Made by a program: the position numbers and the translations under genes. Below, one piece after another: positions 1 through 8,279 of a DNA stretch of 61,840 nucleotides (its first letter is position 1; every line of letters begins with the position of its first letter). The stretch spans positions 1-61,840 of the forward strand of contig JAGOEM010000003.1 in assembly GCA_017997715.1 (NCBI GenBank), written 5' to 3'. Below the pieces are notes generated by a model that worked only from the letters and a program-made list of their open reading frames with translations, was not told the origin of the DNA and did not search any database. This DNA comes from Ottowia sp. (GTDB lineage: Bacteria; Pseudomonadota; Gammaproteobacteria; Burkholderiales; Burkholderiaceae_C).

Positions 1-106
1 GGATGACGGGTGCGCTCACCGCCGCAATGCAGGGGGCGCACGCTGCGGTCAGCGCCTGGGGCCGCAGCGGCGCTTGCGCAGGCAGCGTGCGCGGGCCACA
101 AGCAGA

Positions 107-997
107 TCAGGCCAAGAACGCGCCAAACCCCTGGGGCGGTTCAAACCGCTTGTTGCGCCACAGCAGGCGTGTGGGCACGGGTTCGGGCAAGGCGCGGGCG
201 GGCACGGGGTGGTCGGCGTCGCCGGGGTAGCACAGCACGCGGGTTTCGGCGGCTTCCACCGGCTCGGGCAGGATCAGTGGCGGCGTGCGGCCGCGCGCAT
301 CGGCCATGGCGGCGGCCACGTCGGCGTACAGCGTCAGGTGCAGCAGGCTGATGATCTGGGGCGGGGCCAGGTCGATTTCATTGGACTGGTACTGCGCAAT
401 GGCGGCGCGCGGGGTCAGCCAGCGCGCTTCGGTGACTTCGTAGTCGTCGATCTGCGTTTGCTGGGCGGGCGGCGCGGCGGCCAGAAAGAAGCGGGTGTCA
501 AAGCGCTTGTTCATCACCGAAGGGCGGCGCGGCGTGATCCAGCGCGACCAGGGCGCCAGCGCATCGGTGTCCAGCCGCGCGCCGTGCGCGGCCAGCAGTG
601 CGGCCAGCGATTCACCGGCGCGCAGGCGGGTGCAGGCGTCGGCGCTGTGCAGGGCGATTTCGGTATCGCCGCGCTGCAGCAGCAACAGGCCGGATTCCTC
701 AGCCGCTTCGCGCGCAGCGGCGACGAAGAAGGCGGCGGCTTGCTCGGGCGTCAGGTCAGGTTCGCCCAGGCGGGCGTGCAATTCGCCCGGGCTGCGGTCC
801 AGCCGCGCCAGCATGTCGGGCGCGGTATCGGCGGCGTCGACCTTGCCACCGGGAAAGACGTAGGCGCCGCCCAGCACGGCCGAATCGGTGTGGCGGCGCA
901 TCAGCAGCACTTCCAGCCCGGTGGCGCCGTCGCGCAGCATGACCACGCTGGCGGCATCACGCGGCGGGGTGTCGATGGTCTCGTTGTTCAGTTCCAT
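107..997 (-). CDS. NUDIX hydrolase, NUDT19-like
   Basis: A 296-residue NUDIX hydrolase, likely cleaving a nucleoside diphosphate linked to another moiety (CoA or nucleotide-sugar type). The NUDIX box is split: FPGG at residues 48-51 is separated by about 45 residues from REAAEESG (96-103). That insertion is typical of the NUDT19 subfamily rather than a canonical box. I chose the ATG at 995-997 because the fold begins about 15 residues later; the open frame runs further upstream but that part overlaps the divergent dehydrogenase gene and looks like its antisense. It is divergent from the short-chain dehydrogenase at 1122. Substrate is not deducible from sequence. Confidence 0.85.
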   Translation of the reverse strand: MELNNETIDTPPRDAASVVMLRDGATGLEVLLMRRHTDSAVLGGAYVFPGGKVDAADTAPDMLARLDRSPGELHARLGEPDLTPEQAAAFFVAAAREAAEESGLLLLQRGDTEIALHSADACTRLRAGESLAALLAAHGARLDTDALAPWSRWITPRRPSVMNKRFDTRFFLAAAPPAQQTQIDDYEVTEARWLTPRAAIAQYQSNEIDLAPPQIISLLHLTLYADVAAAMADARGRTPPLILPEPVEAAETRVLCYPGDADHPVPARALPEPVPTRLLWRNKRFEPPQGFGAFLA

Positions 998-1121
998 GGC
1001 GACCGATTGTGGCGGCAAGCGTGGCGGGCCTCTGTCCGCTCTGGCACAGCCGGCGCCGGGCCGTGCAGTAAAGTCGCCACGGCAAGTTTCAGGCAACCAG
1101 CTACTCAAGAAAGTGGGACAT

Positions 1122-2033
1122 ATGGACAAGATCGACTTCACCGGCCGCGTGGCCATCGTCACGGGCGCGGGCGGCGGCCTGGGCCGTCTGCACGCACTGG
1201 GCCTGGCTGCACGCGGCGCCAAGGTGCTGGTCAACGACCTGGGTGGCGCGGTGGACGGCAGCGGTGGCTCGGTCGGTGCGGCGCAGAAGGTGGTGGACGA
1301 GATCAAGGCCGCCGGCGGCGAGGCGATCGCCAACAGCGCATCGGTGACCGACTTTGAGGCCGTGCAGGCCATGGTGCAGCAGGCCATCGACACCTGGGGC
1401 CGCGTGGACATCCTGGTCAACAACGCCGGCATCCTGCTCGACAAGAGCTTTGCCAAGATGGAGATCGACGATTTCCGCCAGGTGGTGGACGTGCACCTGA
1501 TGGGCGCGGTGCACACCTGCAAGGCCGTGTGGCCACACATGGTGGCGCAGAAGTATGGCCGCATCCTGATGACGACGTCGTCCAGCGGGCTGTACGGCAA
1601 CTTTGGCCAGGCCAACTATGGCGCGGCCAAGCTGGCGCTGGTCGGGTTGATGCAGACGCTCAGCATCGAAGGGGCCAAGAGCGACATCCGCGTCAACAGC
1701 CTGGCGCCAACAGCGGCCACGCGCATGACCGAAGGCCTGCTGCCGCCCGATGTGCTGCAGGCGCTGCGCCCCGAAGCTGTGGTGCCCGCGATGCTGGTGG
1801 CCGTCAGCGAACAGGCGCCCAGCCGCATGATCTTCTGCGCGGGCGCCGGCACTTATGAGGCCGCGCACATCACGCTGACGCAGGGCGCGCACCTGGGCTT
1901 GACGCCCGACACGCCCGAACGCCTGTTGGCCGCGCTGGCGCAGGTGGCCAACCCAGACGGCCAGACCGTGCCGCAAAGTGGGTCGGAGCAGGGCGGTAAC
2001 GAAGTCAAGCAGGCTTTGGGCGCGGCCAGGTGA
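1122..2033 (+). CDS. Short-chain dehydrogenase/reductase, MFE-2-type 3-hydroxyacyl-CoA dehydrogenase
   Basis: A 303-residue NAD(P)-binding SDR. The nucleotide motif TGAGGGLG lies at residues 14-21, NNAG at 100-103, and the catalytic Ser153, Tyr166 and Lys170 (YGAAK) are all present. The GAGGGLGR followed by AKVLVNDLGG closely matches the dehydrogenase domain of peroxisomal multifunctional enzyme type 2, so the likely substrate is a 3-hydroxyacyl-CoA in beta-oxidation (inference). Start is the ATG at 1122; the frame is open further upstream without a ribosome site. A C-terminal tail of about 50 residues follows the core fold. It is the first of several acyl-CoA genes in this part of the window. 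Confidence 0.88.
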   Translation: MDKIDFTGRVAIVTGAGGGLGRLHALGLAARGAKVLVNDLGGAVDGSGGSVGAAQKVVDEIKAAGGEAIANSASVTDFEAVQAMVQQAIDTWGRVDILVNNAGILLDKSFAKMEIDDFRQVVDVHLMGAVHTCKAVWPHMVAQKYGRILMTTSSSGLYGNFGQANYGAAKLALVGLMQTLSIEGAKSDIRVNSLAPTAATRMTEGLLPPDVLQALRPEAVVPAMLVAVSEQAPSRMIFCAGAGTYEAAHITLTQGAHLGLTPDTPERLLAALAQVANPDGQTVPQSGSEQGGNEVKQALGAAR

Positions 2034-2187
2034 TCTGCATGGCGAGCGGGTGGTGCTTGCAGCGGTCCATCTGATCGATGTCCGATGACGCATCGGCCCA
2101 AGGAATGATCAGTAGTTAGGAGAGGCGCCGCTCCGGCGGGCCGTAGCCGTCTTCGGGCTGCTGCGCGCAGCGGCCCTTCCGCCCACC

Positions 2188-2586
2188 TTAGGCGATGTCC
2201 AGCGCCTGCAGTTTTTCAAGGAAGTACTGCAATGCGGCATCGCCGCGCATCTGGCTGAGTTCCGCGATGTTCAGTGCATCGGCCTCGACATCCAGGTAAC
2301 CCATTTGCCAGGTGGTGAACCTGCGCTGTGTGGCCGGCACGCTGCCACTGGTCTGCACGGTGAACGCGGTGTGGCGCGTGTCACGCTGAAGCGCCGCGCT
2401 CAATCTTGATATCGCCCCGGACGGGCCTTCCACGTACTGCGCGAAGCACTCTCCGTCGAACCCCAGCACCCCGGTGATTCCGGTGATGGCGTTCGACGCG
2501 CGGGATTGCTTGATGACGGCCGCAACGGCACTCACTTGCGCATCGTTCGCCAGGCAACTCGTGTACAGAAAATAATCGATGCTCAT
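2188..2586 (-). CDS. Short BLUF-domain blue-light sensor
   Basis: A 132-residue protein consisting almost only of a BLUF (FAD-binding blue-light) domain. The residues of the photocycle are visible: Tyr8 in the first strand, Asn32 and the following ITGITG, Gln50 in the FAQYVEGP strand, and Trp93/Met95 in the WQMG segment. Length and layout match stand-alone short BLUF proteins (PixD/BlrB type), which carry no output domain and signal through a partner protein. A strong ribosome site (GAGGAG) precedes the ATG at 2586. No obvious partner (GGDEF/EAL, MerR) is encoded nearby. A perfect 12-bp palindrome lies about 50 bases upstream. The domain call is firm; the physiological role is unknown. Confidence 0.93.
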   Translation of the reverse strand: MSIDYFLYTSCLANDAQVSAVAAVIKQSRASNAITGITGVLGFDGECFAQYVEGPSGAISRLSAALQRDTRHTAFTVQTSGSVPATQRRFTTWQMGYLDVEADALNIAELSQMRGDAALQYFLEKLQALDIA

Positions 2587-2635
2587 GGTGCTCCTCGGAA
2601 CTGGGCAGAGTAGCTGAGCTGGCCAGTCTGAGCTA

Positions 2636-2647
2636 TGTCACGTGACA
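2636..2647. promoter_or_regulatory. Perfect palindrome upstream of BLUF gene, possible operator
   Basis: TGTCACGTGACA is a perfect 12-bp dyad centred about 55 bases before the BLUF start codon, with one more matched pair of bases (CT/AG) beyond a mismatch on each side. The position suits an operator. The binding protein is unknown. The remaining ~140 bases up to 2789 show no gene I can support. Confidence 0.4.
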
Positions 2648-2789
2648 CAGTGCGCTTGTCTTGCGCGCGACAGCCGCGCGCTGATCTGCCTGTGGTTTGA
2701 AGGCGCGTGTACGTGGGTTTTGGCGCAGGGCCGTCAGCACAGGCCAGCGGTGCGGGCCGCAGGGTTTTGCTGTGCCGCGCAGTGGCAGG

Positions 2790-4604
2790 TCAGGGCCAGC
2801 TGGCGGGCACGCGTATTGGCATGGACAGCAGAATCTGCGCCATGCCCTTGCCCAGTGGGTCGTTGCGCAGCGACGCCATGCCGCCGCCGCCCAGGGCTTG
2901 TTCGCAGACAAAGTTGAACGCATGGATGCCCGGGACTTCGTAGCGCGTCACCGGCCCATCGACCAGGTGGGCCAGGTACGCGGCAACACGATCGGTCGTC
3001 AATTCGCGTCGCAGAAGCGGCAGCCAATCGGGGCGCCGCGCGATGACGCCGATGTTGGACGTGTTGCCTTTGTCGCCCGAGCGTGCCCAGGCCAGCTCGA
3101 TCAAGGGCACCTCCTTCCAGCGTTCGCCGCTGGGCAACGCGGCGCTTGCCGTTGCAAGCTGCGCTGTGGGCGGCGCCGCTTCAGCTTGCGGTGCCGGCTT
3201 GGCCGCACCGGCGTCTGGCACGGCAATGACTTGCCCGCCGTAGTGGATGGCCGGTGCCATGCGTTCCTTGGCCAGCAGGAAGGCGTATTGGCGGATGGAC
3301 GGGGAAACGCCCGGCCGGCCGCCCGCGCCCGTTGTGCCTGGCGCCCACGAGGTGCCCGCCGGCGCCACTTCGCGTGCCAGCAGTTGCAGCGCTGCCTTGT
3401 CTGGGTGGCAGGCGGTGATGCGCAGCACGGCCTCGCGAACGTGGGCCAGCCCGGCCACGGCGTGCGGGCCATACGGGCTCTCGGCGCCCAGCACTTCGAT
3501 CAGCGAAGCACTGAGGGGCGCCATGCCGCGTTCGGCCAACAGCTCGGCCACGCGCTCCAGGATGGCGTCGCCGGTCCGGCGTGCCTTGGCCACGGCTTCC
3601 ATGCCCACAATGGTCAATTGCGCTGAAGTCTTGAAGCCATCCACATAGGTTGCACAAACCTTGTAGCTGGACGGCGGCGCACTGCCCAATGCACCGTGGA
3701 CGCGTACATGGTCGGCGTCCGTTTGCTCGATGCGGACTTCGCGCCAGTCGCAGCGCACATCCGGCAGCAGGTAGGCCGCCGGATCATGAATCTCGTACAG
3801 CAATTGTTCGGCGACGCACTGGGGCGCGATAAGGCCGCCAGTGCCTTGGGGTTTGGTCACCCAAAAGCTGCCATCGGCCGCGCATTCGACGATGGGGTAG
3901 CCGATGTGCGCCCAGTCGGGCACATCGCGCCAGTCGGTATGCAGCCCGCCCGTGGCTTGGCACCCGCATTCGATGATGTGGCCAGCCAGGCTGCCGCCCG
4001 ACAGGCGGTGGTAATCGCCGGGCGACCAATCGAACGCATGCATCAGCGCGCCGAGGGTGACGGCGGAATCGACGCAGCGCCCGGTGATCACAACTTGCGC
4101 GCCAGCATCCAGCGCAGCCTTGACGGGCAACGCACCCAGGTAGGCGTTGGCCGTCAGCACCTTGGCGGGCAGCGGTGCGCCACTTTGCAGCTCCTGAATC
4201 GGGGGATTGGCCTGGCGCAGTGCCGGCAGTTGGGGCATGACATCGTCGCCCGTCACCACGGCGATCCGGACCTCGACACCCAGTTCCTCGGCCAGTGCGC
4301 GCAGTGCGTCAGCGCAGCCCTGCGGATTGACGCCGCCGGCGTTGCTGATGACGCGAATGCCCTGCGCCAACACGTCCTTGAGCACGCTGCGCATGGCAAC
4401 GTCGACAAAATCGGTCGCGTAACCCTGCGCCGGGTTCTTGAGGCGAGCGCCGGCCAGGATGGACATGGTCAGCTCGGCCAGGTAATCGAACACCAGGAAG
4501 TCGAGCTGCCCGCTTTGGACGAGTTGTGGCGCGCCAACGCTGGAATCACCCCAGAAGCCCGAGGCGCCGCCGATGCGCACCACTTGGCCTTTCGCTGCGC
4601 TCAT
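2790..4604 (-). CDS. AtuA-like acyclic terpene utilisation family protein (DUF1446)
   Basis: A 604-residue protein with the N-terminal AtuA/DUF1446 domain (starting VRIGGASGFWGDSS, with a conserved SNAGGVNP segment) over roughly residues 8-370 and the AtuA-like ferredoxin-fold C-terminal domain (about 490-590, containing ARSGDKGNTSNIG). AtuA proteins are required for citronellol/geraniol breakdown in Pseudomonas, but many DUF1446 relatives occur outside that pathway and their reaction is unknown. I chose the ATG at 4604, which overlaps the stop of the upstream hydratase gene as ATGA and has GGAG 8 bases before it; another ATG lies 12 bases upstream. It is cotranscribed with the enoyl-CoA hydratase, pointing to acyl-CoA catabolism. 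Confidence 0.85.
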   Translation of the reverse strand: MSAAKGQVVRIGGASGFWGDSSVGAPQLVQSGQLDFLVFDYLAELTMSILAGARLKNPAQGYATDFVDVAMRSVLKDVLAQGIRVISNAGGVNPQGCADALRALAEELGVEVRIAVVTGDDVMPQLPALRQANPPIQELQSGAPLPAKVLTANAYLGALPVKAALDAGAQVVITGRCVDSAVTLGALMHAFDWSPGDYHRLSGGSLAGHIIECGCQATGGLHTDWRDVPDWAHIGYPIVECAADGSFWVTKPQGTGGLIAPQCVAEQLLYEIHDPAAYLLPDVRCDWREVRIEQTDADHVRVHGALGSAPPSSYKVCATYVDGFKTSAQLTIVGMEAVAKARRTGDAILERVAELLAERGMAPLSASLIEVLGAESPYGPHAVAGLAHVREAVLRITACHPDKAALQLLAREVAPAGTSWAPGTTGAGGRPGVSPSIRQYAFLLAKERMAPAIHYGGQVIAVPDAGAAKPAPQAEAAPPTAQLATASAALPSGERWKEVPLIELAWARSGDKGNTSNIGVIARRPDWLPLLRRELTTDRVAAYLAHLVDGPVTRYEVPGIHAFNFVCEQALGGGGMASLRNDPLGKGMAQILLSMPIRVPASWP

Positions 4605-5389
4605 TTCCCGCTCCATACCGGTGGTCGCTTCTCGCGGAAAGCGGCCTGGCCTTCCGCGGCGTCTTCGGTCAAGGCAATCAGGCCGATCTGGCTTTCGGTG
4701 AACGCCATGGATGCTTCAAACGACATCGAGCCGATCCGCTTCATCAGGTACAGGCCGCGGCGGATGGCGGCGGGCGACTTGTCCAGAAACCGGTCCAGCA
4801 AAGCCTGAACGCCGCCATCCAGGTCTGCGCAGACGTGGTTGATCAGCCCAAGGCGCTGCGCTTCGGCTGCGCCAATGGGTTCGCCCGTGATGCAAAGCTC
4901 GGTCAGGGCGCGCGGGCCAATCAGGCCATTCAGCACCGTCAACACTTGCGCGGGGAAGACGCCCACCTTGACTTCGGGCAGGCCGAACTGGGCGTGCGGT
5001 GCGGCCACGGCCAGGTCGCACATCGCCATCAGGCCCATGCCGCCGGCCATGCAAGCGCCGTTGACCCGGGCCACCAGCGGCACGGTGAGCTGGCGCGACA
5101 CGCGCAGCAGGTTGGCAAAGCCTTGCGTCGGCTCGGCGTAGTCGAAGCTGAAGGATTGGCCGCTGTGCAGGTCAGCGCCTGCGCAGAACGCCTTGTCGCC
5201 CGCGCCTGTCAGCACGATGGCACGCAGGCTTCGGTTGGCGTTGGCCTGGCTGAGTGCTTCGGCAAGCCCTGTCATGACGGCCGGGTTGATGGCGTTGCGG
5301 CGGCTCTCGCGCTGGATGGTCAGGCGCAGAACGCCATCGCTTTCAACGGCCTCGAATTCACTACTGGAATCTGAAGTATGGGTTTGCAT
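4601..5389 (-). CDS. Enoyl-CoA hydratase/isomerase family protein
   Basis: A 262-residue crotonase-fold enzyme. The oxyanion-hole segments FCAGADL and ACMAGGMGL are present, as is the GLPEVKVGVFP segment that carries one of the two catalytic acids of hydratases. It overlaps the AtuA-like gene by four bases (ATGA), so the two are translationally coupled. The pairing resembles atuA/atuE (isohexenylglutaconyl-CoA hydratase), but no carboxylase or citronellyl-CoA dehydrogenase genes are beside it, so the substrate should be left open. There is no clear ribosome site before the ATG at 5389. The divergent LysR gene is the likely regulator. Confidence 0.88.
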   Translation of the reverse strand: MQTHTSDSSSEFEAVESDGVLRLTIQRESRRNAINPAVMTGLAEALSQANANRSLRAIVLTGAGDKAFCAGADLHSGQSFSFDYAEPTQGFANLLRVSRQLTVPLVARVNGACMAGGMGLMAMCDLAVAAPHAQFGLPEVKVGVFPAQVLTVLNGLIGPRALTELCITGEPIGAAEAQRLGLINHVCADLDGGVQALLDRFLDKSPAAIRRGLYLMKRIGSMSFEASMAFTESQIGLIALTEDAAEGQAAFREKRPPVWSGK

Positions 5390-5392
5390 GCG

Positions 5393-5650
5393 CTAGGTTT
5401 TTTCAGCAGGGAGTGGATTGGGTGTGTCGCCTTGGTGAAACACGGGTCCCGCGGGATGCGCGTCGGCGCCGCGTTCACGGCGCTCAATCTGTATGGCCTT
5501 GGCACCGGGCGTGGTCAGGGGCGCATCTGCAAACGGGCGGGCCAGCTGCCCCAGCCCAAGGCGGTGCACACCATTCAGCACCGCACTGCCGTGTGCCTGC
5601 ATACCCTGCCTCCGCTTTTGATGATCAAGCCAGTCTAGGGCGGCGGCCAT
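5393..5650 (-). CDS. Possible small ORF in the leader of the hydratase operon
   Basis: An 85-codon frame (ATG at 5650, stop TAG at 5393-5395) fills the ~260 bases between the putative promoter region and the hydratase start and ends 3 bases before it. Third positions are moderately GC-rich as in real genes here. I recognise no family, and there is no clear ribosome site. It may instead be an untranslated leader or the remnant of a lost gene. Confidence 0.2.
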   Translation of the reverse strand: MAAALDWLDHQKRRQGMQAHGSAVLNGVHRLGLGQLARPFADAPLTTPGAKAIQIERRERGADAHPAGPVFHQGDTPNPLPAEKT

Positions 5651-5660
5651 TGATCTGTGA

Positions 5661-5676
5661 ATAGCCAGTTGGCTAT
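5661..5676. promoter_or_regulatory. Inverted repeat in LysR/hydratase divergent promoter
   Basis: ATAGCCAGTTGGCTAT is a perfect 7-2-7 inverted repeat in an AT-rich patch 30 bases before the LysR start codon. It contains a T-N12-A pair, near the classic LysR-type T-N11-A box. Its position suits autoregulation and control of the divergent operon. This is a sequence-based inference only. Confidence 0.5.
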
Positions 5677-5705
5677 ATGTGTGATAACTTGAATGGATCA
5701 ATCTC

Positions 5706-6617
5706 ATGAAGGCACGCCCACTCACACTCAAGCTTGCGCAGCTGCAGGCCTTCGTGCACATCGTGGCGGCGGGCAGCTTTCGGGGTGCGGCCTTGCAGAT
5801 GGAGGTGTCGCAACCAGCGCTCAGCCGGGCGATTCAGCAGGCCGAAGGCTTGCTGGGCGCCCGTTTGTTCGATCGCGACACACGCCATCTGCAGATCACT
5901 GCAGTGGGGCGCGAACTGCTTCCGATTGCGCAGCGCGTGCTGCGCGAATTCGATGCATCGTTTGGCGAGTTGGGCCAGTTTTTGCAGGGCCACACAGGCA
6001 CCGTGGCAGTGGTTTCATTGCCGTCGATTGGCGCAAGCCTGCTTGCGCCTGCGGTGGCGTCGTTTCGCGCGCTTTACCCGCAGGTCGAATTCAGGCTGAT
6101 CGAAGCGCCAGCCGAAAACCTGCTGAGGATGATCGAGGAAGGCCAAGCCGATTTCGGCCTCAGCGTGAAGCCCATGCCAGACCGACGGTTGCGTTACCGG
6201 CATCTGCTTGATGATCCCTTCGTTCTGTTGTGTCGCCAGGACGATCCGCTGGCGGTACGTAAAGAAGTGCCGTGGTCGATATTTGCCACGCGGCCCTTCA
6301 TCGGATCGCAGCCGCGCAGCAGCATTCGCCAGATCACCGATGCGGTGTTCTTGCAGCGCCGCATGTCGGTGCGCGCCAGCCTGGAATACCCGAGCGTGTC
6401 GGCGGGTGCTTCGATGGTGCTTGCTGGCGCTGGCATCACCGCTTTGCCGCGCTTGGCGCTGTCGCTGGTCAATATGGAAGGCATGCGCGCGGTGCCGTTG
6501 GTGCGGCCCCACATGCTTCGGTCGATGGGGGTGATTCATCGAATCGGAAAGACCTTGGCACCAGCGTCAGCCCTCTTTTCGCAGCACCTGACTGAACAGA
6601 TTCACGCTGCGGCGTGA
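5706..6617 (+). CDS. LysR-family transcriptional regulator
   Basis: A 303-residue LysR regulator: winged helix-turn-helix at residues 7-66 (LAQLQAFVHIVAAGSFRGAA, with SQPALSRAIQQAEGLLGARLF) and a periplasmic-binding-protein-like effector domain from about residue 95. It is divergent from the enoyl-CoA hydratase/AtuA-like operon, the usual arrangement for a LysR protein and its target. The effector is unknown; an acyl-CoA or acid intermediate of the divergent pathway is a reasonable guess. The start at 5706 gives the standard N-terminus. Confidence 0.93.
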   Translation: MKARPLTLKLAQLQAFVHIVAAGSFRGAALQMEVSQPALSRAIQQAEGLLGARLFDRDTRHLQITAVGRELLPIAQRVLREFDASFGELGQFLQGHTGTVAVVSLPSIGASLLAPAVASFRALYPQVEFRLIEAPAENLLRMIEEGQADFGLSVKPMPDRRLRYRHLLDDPFVLLCRQDDPLAVRKEVPWSIFATRPFIGSQPRSSIRQITDAVFLQRRMSVRASLEYPSVSAGASMVLAGAGITALPRLALSLVNMEGMRAVPLVRPHMLRSMGVIHRIGKTLAPASALFSQHLTEQIHAAA

Positions 6618-6926
6618 GGGCGCGCACCCGCGCCGAGGCGGCGCACGGAGGATTTCACGTTACCGGCGGGAAAACGGTGCGCGGGCCCCCGAGTGCGGTG
6701 ATCACTGACGCCCGAACCGGGGTCGATGTGATACGCTCACTTTCGATCATCCGCAGTGCCTTGGCATTGCTTGTTTTAGCGAGGTGATCGCCGCTTATCC
6801 GCGTTACGGGGCGCCTCATGGTTAGCCTGAATTCGCCCCCCGCCTCAGCCGCTTTTGAGCGGCTTTTGCGTTGTAGAACTCCCCTTGGGCCCGCGGCCTG
6901 GGTTCTCTTATTGCAGGAGTCTGACC
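6618..6926. other. 309-bp intergenic region with a terminator-like hairpin
   Basis: No protein gene is supported here. The first ~220 bases carry no feature I recognise. The last third contains a hairpin with a short T run (listed separately) and then the AGGAG ribosome site of the next gene. The stretch between about 6740 and 6870, an AT-richer patch followed by the hairpin, could be a small RNA, but I can name no family. Confidence 0.4.
6847..6868 (+). terminator. Stem-loop with T run
   Basis: AGCCGC (6847-6852) pairs with GCGGCT (6859-6864) around a TTTTGA loop and is followed by TTTT within a short T-rich stretch. It is a modest Rho-independent terminator, 230 bases after the LysR stop and 60 before the isochorismatase start. 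It could also end a short transcript that starts inside the gap. Confidence 0.45.
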
Positions 6927-7532
6927 ATGCTGCTCGAAGCCGATGACAGCCAGTTGGTGCTGATTGACTATCAGGGCCGATTGATGCCAGCCATTCACGA
7001 CCACGCCTTTGTGCTGGCCAACGCACGAAAGCTGGCTGAATTCGCCAAGCTGGTCGGTGTGCCCGTTTGGGCCACCGAGCAGAACCCGACCAGTTTGGGT
7101 CCGACAGATCCTTCGCTGGCACCGCTGTGCGACGGAATCGTGACCAAGATGGATTTCAGCGGCGCCGAAGAACTGCAGGCCGTGCTGGTTCCGCCGGCCC
7201 CGCCACCGCGAACCGGTGGCAACGTGCGCAGCTTGCCGCGCCATCTGCAAAAGCCGGCCACCGCCGAGCCCGAGCGCAGCACCTTGGTGCTGGCCGGCTG
7301 TGAAGCGCACGTATGCCTGTTGCAGACCGCGCTGATGCTGCTGGATTCAGGTTCGGACGTGTGGGTGGTGACCGATGCCTGCGGTTCACGCACCGAACGC
7401 AACCGCGACGCCGCCTATGACCGGTTGGCCAGTGCGGGGTGCGAACTGGTGACCACCGAGATGGTGGGCTTTGAATGGCTGCGCGGCTGTGAACACCCCA
7501 AGTTCAAATCGCTGCTGGCCTTGGTGAAGTGA
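6927..7532 (+). CDS. Isochorismatase-like cysteine hydrolase
   Basis: A 201-residue cysteine hydrolase of the isochorismatase superfamily (YcaC-like). The catalytic triad is visible: Asp14 (LVLIDYQGRL), Lys74 (VTKMDFSG) and Cys130 (CEAHVC). The start at 6927 has AGGAG 9 bases upstream; the frame is open earlier but without support. A proline-rich insertion (about residues 88-118) separates the lysine from the strand leading to the nucleophile and is longer than usual. It stands alone, so the substrate (an amide or a vinyl ether) cannot be inferred from context. Confidence 0.87.
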   Translation: MLLEADDSQLVLIDYQGRLMPAIHDHAFVLANARKLAEFAKLVGVPVWATEQNPTSLGPTDPSLAPLCDGIVTKMDFSGAEELQAVLVPPAPPPRTGGNVRSLPRHLQKPATAEPERSTLVLAGCEAHVCLLQTALMLLDSGSDVWVVTDACGSRTERNRDAAYDRLASAGCELVTTEMVGFEWLRGCEHPKFKSLLALVK

Positions 7533-7575
7533 CGCTGACCTGCGGTGACAGTGTCAGTGAATTTTTTAATCAAAT

Positions 7576-7626
7576 AGGCCTTTTGCGCAATGTGGATCGG
7601 CGCAAGCAGCTATGTAAAACATAGCA
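7576..7626 (+). repeat. Dispersed 50-bp element, copy A (intergenic)
   Basis: Contains GCGCAAGCAGCTAT and ends ATAGCA. The 3' half forms a perfect GCTAT/ATAGC stem around a seven-base loop. An AT-rich run precedes it. It lies 50 bases before the phasin-like start, in the direction of that gene. Confidence 0.8.
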
Positions 7627-7675
7627 AACAGGCAAAATAATCGACCCGCGACAACTGTTCAGGACGGTATCGAAA

Positions 7676-8095
7676 ATGGTTTCTTCCAAGCAACTGCGTT
7701 TGACGCGCAACGCCGTGCAAATGGCCGATGCGGTTCCCCAGGTGGTGATGCACCGTGTGACGCGCATGATGACCGCCGGCGTGAACCCCAGCCGACGTGA
7801 TCAGGATGAGTTCTATCAGATGGGCGCCGAAAAAGTGGCGGCCTTCAACGAGTCGTGGAGCGCCATGTCGGTCCAGGCCCTGGCGGCGCAGCAGCAGTTC
7901 GCCGCGTGGTGGCTGCAGACCTGGTGGCGCGTGGCGCTGGGTGGCTGGATGAATCCGCCAACGCTGCAGCATTTGTCCAGCAACGCACAGCGCCAGTGGG
8001 TGAATTCGATGCTGGATGTGGCGGCGCGCGGCATGGCACCCGTTCACCGGCGTGCTGTGGCCAATGCCAAGCGCCTGAACGGCGGCAAGCGCTGA
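7676..8095 (+). CDS. Phasin-like polyhydroxyalkanoate granule-associated protein
   Basis: A 139-residue protein with a helical, amphipathic N-terminal half and several Trp residues in the middle (AAWWLQTWWRVALGGW). It resembles a short family annotated as PHA granule-associated phasin in Comamonadaceae, with PQVVMHRVTRM near the start and a GAEKVAAFNESW segment. Phasins coat intracellular polyhydroxyalkanoate granules. There is no PHA synthase in the window. The neighbouring propionyl-CoA synthetase could supply 3-hydroxyvalerate precursors, but that link is speculation. The family call is from memory of similar sequences, so it is moderate. Confidence 0.65.
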   Translation: MVSSKQLRLTRNAVQMADAVPQVVMHRVTRMMTAGVNPSRRDQDEFYQMGAEKVAAFNESWSAMSVQALAAQQQFAAWWLQTWWRVALGGWMNPPTLQHLSSNAQRQWVNSMLDVAARGMAPVHRRAVANAKRLNGGKR

Positions 8096-8200
8096 GTTTT
8101 CATCTGCAGGCTGGCCCGCGCTACCAAGCGCGGTGCGGGCGCCGCGCGCTGCCAAACAGTCTCGATTCGGCACGTCAGCTATTTGCAAGAGGTCGCTCGA

Positions 8201-8206
8201 CATAAT
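8201..8206 (+). promoter_or_regulatory. Possible -10 element for propionyl-CoA synthetase gene
   Basis: CATAAT lies 74 bases before the start codon in an otherwise GC-rich gap. A -35 hexamer is not convincing. The ribosome site of the gene is GAGGAG 8 bases before the ATG at 8280. Confidence 0.3.
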
Positions 8207-8279
8207 GGGTGTACAGGTCGTCCGGCGGCACACACGCTGCGGCGACCGACGCATTTTTTAAAGTGCCGAGGAGACAACC

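Noticed and set aside
1..19. Possible start of a minus-strand gene (GTG at 17-19 reading V-S-A-P-V-I)
   Set aside because: Only six codons are visible and no ribosome site supports it; the neighbouring 20-106 shows no coding signal.
74..1357. Long plus-strand frame over the NUDIX gene and the SDR start
   Set aside because: It is the antisense/out-of-frame shadow of two well-supported genes and has an arginine/glycine-rich non-protein composition.
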